Origin: Streptococcus lactarius
Lineage (GTDB): Bacteria; Bacillota; Bacilli; Lactobacillales; Streptococcaceae
Length of the DNA stretch: 7,334 bases
Assembly (NCBI RefSeq): GCF_016642265.1
Contig: NZ_MRXX01000004.1
Span: forward strand, 104,187 to 111,520
Direction: 5' to 3'
Part shown: positions 1 through 6,184 of the stretch, one piece after another
Numbering within the stretch: position 1 is the first letter of the stretch
How the letters are laid out: every line of letters starts with the position of its first letter
Program-made: the position numbers and the translations under genes
Notes under the pieces: generated by a model
The model's database searches: none
The model's input: the letters and a program-made list of their open reading frames with translations, nothing else
Told to the model about the DNA's origin: nothing

Positions 1-62
1 CTGTGCGGAGGTGGGACGATGAAATCGAATTCTAACGAATGACCGATTTCTGTCCCACTCTC
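1..62. repeat. Partial palindromic intergenic repeat, possible bidirectional terminator
   Basis: The stretch folds as a three-tier hairpin. GTGGGAC (11-17) pairs with GTCCCAC (52-58), GAAATCG (21-27) pairs with CGATTTC (44-50), and ATTC (29-32) pairs with GAAT (37-40) around the loop TAAC. A T-rich tract (61-67) follows, so it could end transcription entering from the left. The outer part, read on the minus strand as GAGAGTGGGACAG, recurs exactly at 7307-7319. From memory, similar GTGGGACAGAAATCG-type sequences are dispersed between genes in mitis-group streptococci, and the element probably continues left of the window. The repeat family name is not known to me. Confidence 0.7.
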
Positions 63-107
63 TTTTTACTTGTTTTTGCTCTTCCCTAATAGAGATTTGG
101 CTGGACG

Positions 108-136
108 TTGCATCGGAAAAGAAGAATTGTTATACT
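108..136 (+). promoter_or_regulatory. Promoter of cls (extended -10)
   Basis: The -10 is TATACT (131-136), preceded by TG at 128-129, which gives an extended -10. A weak -35, TTGCAT (108-113), lies exactly 17 bp upstream. Transcription should start near 143, leaving a leader of about 20 nt before the GTG start at 162. This is sequence inspection against the sigma-A consensus only. Confidence 0.7.
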
Positions 137-146
137 AGTAGAAAGA

Positions 147-155
147 AAAAGGAGG
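147..155 (+). promoter_or_regulatory. Ribosome binding site that fixes the cls start
   Basis: AAAAGGAGG ends at 155. The GTG at 162 follows after 6 nt, an ideal spacing. The in-frame ATG at 156 directly abuts the site, so it is too close to be used. The TTG at 108 lies inside the promoter and upstream of the likely transcription start. Confidence 0.75.
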
Positions 156-161
156 ATGTTT

Positions 162-1697
162 GTGACCTTTCGAAAATTACGTCTCTTAATGTCCAAGTAT
201 GGATTTAGTATCTTGTTTATGGGCTTTGAACTATGGGCTTCCTTTGCGGGCTTCTTCTGGCTAAACAAATGGTTTCCGCACTGGCTGTCTGTGGCGGTCA
301 TTGGGCTCTTGTATGTGACGACGATTCTTGCCATAGTGAATCGCAATACCCCTCCGGAAAACAAGGTGACTTGGCTCTTGATTGCCGTGATTCCTGTCTT
401 TGGCTCCCTCTTGTATCTCATGTTTGGCGAACGGCGCCTGTCCAAAAAAGAAATGGCCCAGCTGAAAAATATGGAATCAATGAAGTTTCGAGAAGACAAT
501 AGCAAACAATTACGCGCGGAACTCAAGCAAGAGAGCAAGGCAGTTTATGGTATGGTCAAATCCATTCTATCCATGGACCACAATGCAGATCTCTATAATG
601 GAACAGCTTCGACCTTTTATCCCCTTGGGGAAAACATGTATGAGCAACTCCTAGAGGATCTGAAAGCTGCAAAAAAATTTATCTTTATCGAATTTTATAT
701 CATTGATGAAGGCTTGATGTGGAATAGTATTCTGGAGATTTTAGAGCAGAAGATTAAAGAAGGGGTCGAGGTGAAACTTCTTTATGACGATATCGGCTGC
801 ATGGCAACCTTGTCCGGAAATTACACTCGTCGCTTGCAAAAAATGGGGATTGATGCGCATAAATTTAATAAAGTGATTCCACGTTTGACCGTAGCCTACA
901 ATAATCGGGACCACCGCAAAATTTTGGTCATCGATGGTCAAGTTGGCTATACGGGCGGGGTCAATCTAGCAGATGAGTATATCAACCATATCGAGCGTTT
1001 TGGTCACTGGAAGGATAGTGCTGTTCGCTTGGATGGGCGCGCAGTCAAGGCCCTAACGCGGCTCTTTTTGATGAACTGGTACATTAACCGTGGAGAAATT
1101 GAGGATTTTGATCGCTACCATATTGAGAATAAGGCGGTTGAAGGCCAAGGCCTCTATATCCCGTATGGAAGTGGTCCTAAGCCAATGTACAAATCCCAGG
1201 TCGGAAAAACGGTTTACCAGAATATTATCAACCAAGCGACAGATTACGTCTACATCACAACGCCCTACTTGATTATTGACTATGATTTGACAGAGGATAT
1301 TCGAAATGCAGCCCTTCGTGGGGTAGATGTTCGAATCGTAACGCCTCATATCCCAGATAAGAAGTTGATTCAAATCGTTACACGTGGGGCTTACTTAGAT
1401 CTGATGGATGCTGGGGTGAAAATTTATGAATACACACCTGGCTTTATTCACAGCAAGCAAGTCTTGGCGGACGATGAAGTAGCGGTTGTAGGGTCGATTA
1501 ATTTTGACTATCGGAGTTTGGTCCATCACTATGAGAATGCGGTTTGGATGTATCAAACACCAGCTTTGAAAGACATACGAGCGGACTTTGAACACATCTT
1601 TGAAGTGTCTCAAGAGATTACCGAGGATACCTTCCGCTTTACTTGGCACCAAAGTTTAATCAAAGAAATCATGCAATTATTTGCGCCAATGTTGTAA
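162..1697 (+). CDS. cls: Cardiolipin synthase, phospholipase D superfamily
   Basis: This membrane enzyme makes cardiolipin, normally by condensing two phosphatidylglycerols with release of glycerol. The 511 residues begin with three hydrophobic segments (about 14-34, 41-60 and 69-88), the PLDc_N membrane region. Two HxKxxxxD motifs form the composite active site: HRKILVID with H251, K253 and D258, and HSKQVLAD with H430, K432 and D437. Each is followed by the usual GG/GS strand (GYTGGVNLADEY; VVGSINFDYRS). Length and plan are normal for Gram-positive Cls. The GTG start is chosen because an AGGAGG-like site sits 6 nt upstream and the promoter -10 is at 131-136, which excludes longer versions. 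The gene has its own promoter and terminator and appears monocistronic. Other two-HKD phosphatidyltransferases are possible, but the membrane N-terminus favours cardiolipin synthase. Confidence 0.93.
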   Translation: MTFRKLRLLMSKYGFSILFMGFELWASFAGFFWLNKWFPHWLSVAVIGLLYVTTILAIVNRNTPPENKVTWLLIAVIPVFGSLLYLMFGERRLSKKEMAQLKNMESMKFREDNSKQLRAELKQESKAVYGMVKSILSMDHNADLYNGTASTFYPLGENMYEQLLEDLKAAKKFIFIEFYIIDEGLMWNSILEILEQKIKEGVEVKLLYDDIGCMATLSGNYTRRLQKMGIDAHKFNKVIPRLTVAYNNRDHRKILVIDGQVGYTGGVNLADEYINHIERFGHWKDSAVRLDGRAVKALTRLFLMNWYINRGEIEDFDRYHIENKAVEGQGLYIPYGSGPKPMYKSQVGKTVYQNIINQATDYVYITTPYLIIDYDLTEDIRNAALRGVDVRIVTPHIPDKKLIQIVTRGAYLDLMDAGVKIYEYTPGFIHSKQVLADDEVAVVGSINFDYRSLVHHYENAVWMYQTPALKDIRADFEHIFEVSQEITEDTFRFTWHQSLIKEIMQLFAPML

Positions 1698-1716
1698 GAA
1701 GAGTAGAACGAGTGAG

Positions 1717-1748
1717 AAAGAGTTCGAGAGATAATCTCGGCTCTTTTT
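1717..1748 (+). terminator. Intrinsic terminator of cls
   Basis: AAAGAG (1717-1722) pairs with CTCTTT (1741-1746), and CGAGA (1725-1729) pairs with TCTCG (1735-1739). The loop is GATAA, with a small internal bulge (TT against G). The stem runs into five T's at 1744-1748. It begins 20 nt after the cls stop codon and insulates cls from the next gene. Confidence 0.8.
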
Positions 1749-1765
1749 CAAATGACTGTAAGAGG

Positions 1766-1794
1766 CTGACAGAGACAGTAGAATTTGGTATACT
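1766..1794 (+). promoter_or_regulatory. Promoter of the GT-C-like membrane protein gene
   Basis: CTGACA (1766-1771, five of six matches to the -35 consensus) is separated by 17 bp from TATACT (1789-1794). TG at 1786-1787 makes an extended -10. This is the best sigma-A match in the window. Transcription should start near 1801. I find no competence sigma-X cin-box (TACGAATA) here. Confidence 0.78.
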
Positions 1795-1843
1795 AGAGAA
1801 GGAAATGAGTTTTTTTGAAAATGAAAGAGCAAAAGGAACATCT

Positions 1844-1853
1844 AGGAAAAGGA
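1844..1853 (+). promoter_or_regulatory. Ribosome binding site favouring the ATG at 1860
   Basis: AGGAAAAGGA ends 6 nt before ATG 1860. The alternatives are ATG 1821 and TTG 1815. They would rely on GGAAATGAG (1801-1809), which lies at the predicted 5' end of the transcript. The purine-rich run before 1860 also encodes an unremarkable Lys/Glu/Gly-rich peptide, as expected of a leader read in frame. Confidence 0.55.
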
Positions 1854-1859
1854 AAAAGA

Positions 1860-3659
1860 ATGAGCGAAAAAGAGCAAGAAATGACTTCGAAAAAATTGGG
1901 CATTCACGTTGGAGATAGTTTCCAAGATACACGTGAAATTCGTGAAGTGCTAGACAAGTCAGTCTTTCGAGAAGAAGAGCCAATGCATGGGAGTCGGGCA
2001 GAAGTCTTAGAAGAGCCGGTCACCACGGCTGTATCTGAGCCTGAGTCTGAACCGGTCGTGGAGGAAACTTCAGAGCCAAAACAAGAACAAACCTTGAGCC
2101 GGATGAGTCGTCATGCGCGTGAAGCTGCAAAACCAGTGCTAGAAGAAACAGCGACAAAATCTGAGGTGGAAGAAGAGCCTAGACATGCCCACCGTCAATG
2201 GAAGCGTCCAGTACCGGTTGTGATTCCTTTGATTTGTAGTATCTTGCTTAGTTTGTTGCATGTTGGTTTGCCATTTTTGACGCGCTTTGCCACCAATCAG
2301 CAGTCTCAAAATCTCTATGCAGGTTGGGCGATGACGAGAGGTCAAGCTCCATTTGGTGATTTTTATGGGACCAATGGTTTTCTTTATTATGTGATCAACT
2401 GGCTTGGCAGCCTAGCAGGTGGCCATTGGATTCTGGTGATGCTACAGGCAGTTGCCCTCTTTTATGCAGGAACTTCTCTGTATCAGATGGTGCGCTTGCT
2501 GGTGGCGAATAAAGCAACTGCTCAGAATGTTCAATTGCTCTTTTATTTCTTGCTACTGGCTCTTGGTTTTGGAGGGACTTATGTGACCTTCTTTAGCCTT
2601 CCTGTTTTGTTTGCAAGTATGAATCTGATCTTGGCTTATTTCATTGGGCATCGTAAGGATGAAGCCTTCGTTGTCTATGGAGCGATGGCGGCGATTGCCT
2701 TCTTGATCGAACCAATGACCAGCGCCTTGTTTTACCTCTTGGCCTTTCTTGGTTTAACAGCCTTCAATATCAAGCAAAAGAGATGGGCGCGTGGCTTTTA
2801 TCAATTCTTAGCAGTCTTACTTGGTTTTTCGATTGTCTTTTATCCGATCGGCTATGTGACTGTTTGGAATCAGACCTTTGGCTATGCCATTAACCAAGTG
2901 ACCTATGTCTTGAATGCCTTAAATTATAGCAATGGACAAGCCTTTAGCAATGGGATTTATTACAGCTTATTGGCCCTTACCTTGGGGCTTGTCTCGGCAT
3001 TTTTGATGACCTTTAACAAGCAAAAAAATACGCAGCTACGGATCTTCCGCTTTATTGGCTGGGTAGGATGTTTGGTCGTCTTCGTCATTTCGATCGGTCT
3101 TCCTGAGCAAGGAGCTTATCAATTTTTACAAATGTTGCCATTTGTCCTTCCCTTGTTTGCCATTTGGTTTTCACGAGATGGGGAAGAAAGCGAGTCTACA
3201 AAACGCCGCGCTCGTAAGGGGAAAACCAAGGAAGTCTGGTCTGCTTACTTCACCAGCCAAGCTTTCTTGCCTCTAGTAGCCTTTGTCTATTTAATCGCTT
3301 ATCCAATCGCTCAGGACTTGGTTCTTCAACCAGGACAATCCAGTGAGCGGAGTGCCATTGCCAGCTATATCCAAGACCATAGTAAGAAAAAGGATACCAT
3401 CTATGCTTGGGATACGACGGCGACTCTTTATCAAGAGAGCCAACGCCTATCCGCTTCAGCTTTATTGACACCGACTTCCTATCTAGGGATTAACGAGAAC
3501 CGGACCAATGTGATCCAACAAATCGATCGAGCCCAACCGAAGTATATTGTGGTGAATAATCAGGTCGAACTGACCACTGAGATGAAGCAACTCTTGAAAG
3601 CAAATTACCGTCTTGTAGACAAGAAATATTCTCATTTCAAAGTCTATCAAGCCTCTTAA
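1860..3659 (+). CDS. GT-C glycosyltransferase-like polytopic membrane protein (ccs4-position homologue)
   Basis: The 599-residue protein (612 if ATG 1821 is used) has no established function that I know of. Residues 1-115 are hydrophilic and acidic, rich in Glu and Pro (EEP and SEP clusters around 38-75 and 95-107), and probably disordered in the cytoplasm. About 10-11 hydrophobic segments follow from about 119 to 482. The first extracellular loop (about 141-177) holds NLYAGWAMTRGQAPFGDFYG and TNGFLYY, resembling the acidic first loop of GT39/PMT-type GT-C enzymes; D167 is the candidate catalytic Asp. A basic loop (about 448-458) precedes the last membrane segment. Residues about 483-599 form a soluble tail (IYAWDTTATLYQESQRLSAS, then QPKYIVV) like the C-terminal domains of such enzymes. 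The GT-C assignment is inference from pattern. From memory, the pneumococcal gene in this position, SP_0200, is annotated competence-induced protein Ccs4. The gene has its own promoter and a strong inverted repeat 2 nt after the stop. Confidence 0.85.
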   Translation: MSEKEQEMTSKKLGIHVGDSFQDTREIREVLDKSVFREEEPMHGSRAEVLEEPVTTAVSEPESEPVVEETSEPKQEQTLSRMSRHAREAAKPVLEETATKSEVEEEPRHAHRQWKRPVPVVIPLICSILLSLLHVGLPFLTRFATNQQSQNLYAGWAMTRGQAPFGDFYGTNGFLYYVINWLGSLAGGHWILVMLQAVALFYAGTSLYQMVRLLVANKATAQNVQLLFYFLLLALGFGGTYVTFFSLPVLFASMNLILAYFIGHRKDEAFVVYGAMAAIAFLIEPMTSALFYLLAFLGLTAFNIKQKRWARGFYQFLAVLLGFSIVFYPIGYVTVWNQTFGYAINQVTYVLNALNYSNGQAFSNGIYYSLLALTLGLVSAFLMTFNKQKNTQLRIFRFIGWVGCLVVFVISIGLPEQGAYQFLQMLPFVLPLFAIWFSRDGEESESTKRRARKGKTKEVWSAYFTSQAFLPLVAFVYLIAYPIAQDLVLQPGQSSERSAIASYIQDHSKKKDTIYAWDTTATLYQESQRLSASALLTPTSYLGINENRTNVIQQIDRAQPKYIVVNNQVELTTEMKQLLKANYRLVDKKYSHFKVYQAS

Positions 3660-3660
3660 T

Positions 3661-3728
3661 AAAATCAATATCTTGTGTTTTAGAAAGATTTCTACAAATT
3701 TTTCCACAAGATATTGATTTTTATTTTT
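3661..3728 (+). terminator. Large inverted repeat, likely terminator of the membrane protein gene
   Basis: A 17-bp perfect inverted repeat (AAAATCAATATCTTGTG at 3661-3677; complement at 3705-3721) is followed by a T-rich tract to 3728. The 27-nt loop contains a second perfect 14-bp palindrome, TAGAAAGATTTCTA (3681-3694). The stem is AT-rich (4 of 17 pairs are G-C) and the loop is long for a terminator, so it may have another role. It begins 2 nt after the upstream stop codon and overlaps the -35 of the nrdD promoter. Confidence 0.65.
3663..3719. promoter_or_regulatory. Candidate tandem NrdR operator
   Basis: NrdR, the ATP-cone repressor of ribonucleotide reductase genes, binds paired boxes near ACACwATATATwGTGT. 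The two arms of the inverted repeat give imperfect boxes at 3663-3678 (about 13 of 16) and 3704-3719 (about 12 of 16), both with a CAA-TATC/GATA-TTG core. Their centres are 41 bp apart, close to four helical turns. The right box covers the -35 TTGATT. Position and spacing suit repression of nrdD, but the match is by eye and the arms may be only a terminator. Confidence 0.45.
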
Positions 3729-3741
3729 CTAGTGGTATAAT
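3714..3741 (+). promoter_or_regulatory. Promoter of the nrdD unit (extended -10)
   Basis: The -10 is a perfect TATAAT (3736-3741), with TG at 3733-3734. The -35 TTGATT (3714-3719) lies 16 bp upstream, inside the right arm of the inverted repeat. Transcription should start near 3748, giving a leader of roughly 37 nt. Confidence 0.75.
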
Positions 3742-3758
3742 ACATCTTGTATGATGTA
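3741..3758. repeat. Short inverted repeat at the nrdD transcription start
   Basis: TACATC (3741-3746) and GATGTA (3753-3758) are perfect complements separated by TTGTAT. The repeat begins at the last base of the -10 and spans the predicted transcription start, a usual place for a repressor site or a small 5' hairpin. A 6-bp arm can arise by chance. Confidence 0.3.
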
Positions 3759-3784
3759 AAAGTAATGAAAGAAGGCAATTTGCG

Positions 3785-5995
3785 ATGATCACCTTGAGAG
3801 AAGAACAACTGAGAATGGCTCCTGATATTTTTGTAGAAAAACGAGATGGCCGTCGGGTTCCATTCGATGTTGAAAAAATTTATAAAGCCTTGTTAAAGGC
3901 GACAAAAGAAGTGACTTCTCTCACTCCGGTGATGGAAGCCAAACTAGAGGCCATTGTTGACCGTATTATTGCAGAAATTTTGGAGCGCTTTCCAAATGGC
4001 GTGAAGATCTATGAGATTCAAAATGTGGTCGAACACGAGTTACTTCAAGCCAATGAATACGCAATTGCTGAGAGCTATATCACTTACCGGACCCAGCGGG
4101 ATTTTGAGCGTTCAAAAGCGACGGATATCAACTTTACGATTGGTAAACTCCTCAATAAAGACCAAGCCGTCGTCAATGAAAATGCCAATAAGGACAGCGA
4201 TGTCTTTAATACGCAACGGGACTTGACGGCGGGGATTGTCGGTAAGTCTATTGGTCTCAAAATGTTGCCTAAACACGTAGCCAATGCCCACCAAAAAGGG
4301 GATATCCACTACCATGATTTGGACTATAGCCCTTATACACCGATGACCAACTGCTGTTTGATTGATTTTGAAGGTATGCTGAAAAATGGCTTTAAGATTG
4401 GGAATGCAGAAGTAGAAAGTCCTAAATCTATCCAAACTGCAACGGCACAGATCTCGCAGATTATTGCCAATGTAGCTTCTAGTCAGTACGGGGGTTGCTC
4501 GGCTGACCGGATCGATGAGGTCCTGGCCCCTTATGCAGAAAAGAACTACCAAAAACACTTGGCAGATGCCAAAGAGTGGGTGCTCCCTGAAAAGCAAGAG
4601 GACTATGCTTGGAGCAAGACTCAAAAAGATATCTATGATGCCATGCAATCACTGGAATATGAGATCAATACCCTCTTTACTTCAAACGGACAAACTCCTT
4701 TCACTTCGCTTGGTTTTGGTCTTGGAACCAATCGCTTCGAACGGGAAATTCAAAAGGCGATTCTGGAAATTCGGATCAAGGGTCTTGGATCGGAACATCG
4801 GACTGCTATTTTTCCAAAACTGATCTTTACCCTCAAGCGGGGCCTCAACCTAGAGCCTGGAACGCCTAACTATGATATCAAGCAATTGGCCTTGGAATGT
4901 GCGACGAAGCGCATGTATCCGGACGTTTTGTCTTATGACAAAATTGTCGAATTAACAGGCTCTTTCAAGGTTCCGATGGGATGTCGTTCTTTCCTTCAAG
5001 GTTGGAAGGACGAGAATGGTGTGGAAGTTAATTCTGGCCGAATGAATCTTGGAGTCGTGACGGTCAATCTTCCACGGATTGCTCTTGAATCTGAAGGTGA
5101 CAAAGAAAAGTTCTGGCAAATCTTTAATGAACGGATGAATATCGCTGAGGATGCCTTGGTTTACCGGGTGGAACGCACCAAAGAAGCGACACCAGCCAAT
5201 GCACCGATTCTCTACCAATATGGGGCTTTCGGGAAACGCTTGGGCAAATATGATCAGGTAGATCAGCTCTTCCGTCATCGCAGAGCGACTGTTTCTCTTG
5301 GTTATATCGGACTCTACGAAGTCGCAACCGTCTTTTATGGCCCAAATTGGGAACATAATCCAGAAGCCAAACAATTCACGATCGATATCATCAAGGATAT
5401 GAAAGCGCGCGTGGAAGAATGGTCTGAACAGTATGATTACCACTTCTCTATTTATTCGACACCGTCAGAAAGCTTGACAGACCGCTTCTGTCGTCTGGAT
5501 ACGGAGAAATTTGGTAAGGTTCCGGATATCACAGACAAGGAATACTACACCAATAGTTTCCACTACGATGTTCGTAAGAACCCAACGCCATTTGAGAAGT
5601 TGGATTTTGAAAAAGTTTATCCAGAAGCTGGGGCGTCTGGTGGCTTTATCCACTATTGTGAGTATCCTGTGCTCCAACAAAATCCAAAAGCCCTTGAAGC
5701 GGTTTGGGATTATGCCTATGACCGGGTCGGTTATCTCGGGACTAATACGCCGATTGACCGTTGTTACAAGTGTGATTTTGAAGGAGATTTCACGCCGACT
5801 GAGCGCGGATTTGCTTGTCCAAATTGTGGCAATAGTGATCCAAAAACGGTAGATGTAGTCAAACGAACTTGTGGTTATCTAGGAAACCCTCAAGCTCGTC
5901 CGATGGTCAATGGCCGCCACAAGGAAATCGCTGCGCGTGTCAAACACATGAACGGGTCTACTATCAAGTATGGTGGACATGAAGTGACAGATTAG
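3785..5995 (+). CDS. nrdD: Anaerobic (class III) ribonucleoside-triphosphate reductase
   Basis: NrdD reduces ribonucleoside triphosphates to deoxynucleotides without oxygen, using a glycyl radical and formate in the known enzymes. The 736-residue protein starts with an ATP-cone allosteric domain (about 15-105; FVEKRDGRRVPFDVEKIYKA). The catalytic barrel holds C190/C191 in TNCCLIDF and C400 in MGCRSFLQG, which match the substrate-reducing cysteine and the thiyl-radical cysteine of the family. The C-terminus has the zinc-binding C660-x2-C663 and C678-x2-C681 pairs. The radical site is RTCGYLG with G697, 16 residues after the last zinc Cys as in phage T4 NrdD. It looks intact. GAAGG (3771-3775) lies 9 nt before the ATG. 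It heads the nrdD, small-protein, GNAT, nrdG unit and is probably controlled at the palindromic promoter region. Confidence 0.98.
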   Translation: MITLREEQLRMAPDIFVEKRDGRRVPFDVEKIYKALLKATKEVTSLTPVMEAKLEAIVDRIIAEILERFPNGVKIYEIQNVVEHELLQANEYAIAESYITYRTQRDFERSKATDINFTIGKLLNKDQAVVNENANKDSDVFNTQRDLTAGIVGKSIGLKMLPKHVANAHQKGDIHYHDLDYSPYTPMTNCCLIDFEGMLKNGFKIGNAEVESPKSIQTATAQISQIIANVASSQYGGCSADRIDEVLAPYAEKNYQKHLADAKEWVLPEKQEDYAWSKTQKDIYDAMQSLEYEINTLFTSNGQTPFTSLGFGLGTNRFEREIQKAILEIRIKGLGSEHRTAIFPKLIFTLKRGLNLEPGTPNYDIKQLALECATKRMYPDVLSYDKIVELTGSFKVPMGCRSFLQGWKDENGVEVNSGRMNLGVVTVNLPRIALESEGDKEKFWQIFNERMNIAEDALVYRVERTKEATPANAPILYQYGAFGKRLGKYDQVDQLFRHRRATVSLGYIGLYEVATVFYGPNWEHNPEAKQFTIDIIKDMKARVEEWSEQYDYHFSIYSTPSESLTDRFCRLDTEKFGKVPDITDKEYYTNSFHYDVRKNPTPFEKLDFEKVYPEAGASGGFIHYCEYPVLQQNPKALEAVWDYAYDRVGYLGTNTPIDRCYKCDFEGDFTPTERGFACPNCGNSDPKTVDVVKRTCGYLGNPQARPMVNGRHKEIAARVKHMNGSTIKYGGHEVTD

Positions 5996-6006
5996 AAAAG
6001 GATATT

Positions 6007-6147
6007 ATGGGAAAATACCAATTAGACGATAAGGGCAAGGCCCAGGTTCAACGATTCCACGAAAAGCATTCAAAGGGTGGAATCAATAAAAAAAACCGAG
6101 TAGCCAGCCTGAGAGAGCAATTTTTAAATAAAAATAAGAAAAAGTGA
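6007..6147 (+). CDS. 46-residue basic small protein of the nrd unit
   Basis: It encodes 46 residues from ATG 6007, with AAAAGGA (5996-6002) as ribosome binding site and only 11 nt after the nrdD stop, so it is translated from the nrdD transcript. The protein is strongly basic: 11 Lys and 3 Arg against 4 acidic residues, ending in KNKKK. It has no cysteine, no membrane segment and no signal peptide. A central KHSKGGINKKNR segment separates two likely short helices (about 6-20 and 31-41). Function is unknown. A gene of this size occupies the same slot in pneumococcus (SP_0203, from memory), so it is a real conserved gene. The charge suggests nucleic-acid binding or docking to an acidic partner; this is inference. 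The stop codon is embedded in the following hairpin. Confidence 0.82.
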   Translation: MGKYQLDDKGKAQVQRFHEKHSKGGINKKNRVASLREQFLNKNKKK

Positions 6148-6165
6148 GAGTCCGCTCTCGCTTTT
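6140..6165 (+). terminator. Terminator-like hairpin inside the nrd unit
   Basis: AAAAGTGAGAG (6140-6150) pairs with CTCTCGCTTTT (6155-6165), an 11-bp stem with one T-G wobble and the tetraloop TCCG. The four T's close the stem, and only CTCAT follows, so termination may be partial. The TGA of the 46-residue gene (6145-6147) lies in the left arm, so a ribosome finishing that gene would cover it. Confidence 0.65.
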
Positions 6166-6184
6166 CTCATATGGGGAGGTAAAG

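Noticed and set aside
34..41. AACGAATG, six of eight matches to the competence sigma-X cin-box TACGAATA
   Set aside because: It lies in the hairpin of the intergenic repeat, mismatches at both ends, and sits about 120 bp before cls with a good sigma-A promoter in between.
86..538. A 150-codon minus-strand frame over the cls promoter and 5' end
   Set aside because: It runs across the cls promoter and the coding start on the opposite strand, has no ribosome binding site and resembles no family.
1749..1800. Search for a cin-box before the ccs4-position gene, expected if it is directly competence-induced
   Set aside because: No TACGAATA-like hexamer or octamer is present. The sigma-A promoter explains expression, so direct sigma-X control is not supported here.
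1805..1918. Possible 37-residue leader peptide from ATG 1805 (MSFFENERAKG...)
   Set aside because: The predicted transcript starts near 1801, leaving no room for a ribosome binding site. The frame overlaps the real gene and is lysine/arginine-rich because the region is purine-rich.
3663..3718. ATCAA and TTGAT in the arms of the inverted repeat as an FNR/CRP-type anaerobic site
   Set aside because: FNR-type sites need TTGAT and ATCAA four bases apart with TTGAT first. Here the two words are about 45 bp apart in the reverse order.
4112..4648. A 178-codon open frame on the minus strand inside nrdD, and a 163-codon one at 4952-5443
   Set aside because: Both lie wholly antisense to an intact, highly conserved gene. 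Their translations show no recognisable motif, and I see no promoter or ribosome binding site for them. They are codon-bias shadows.
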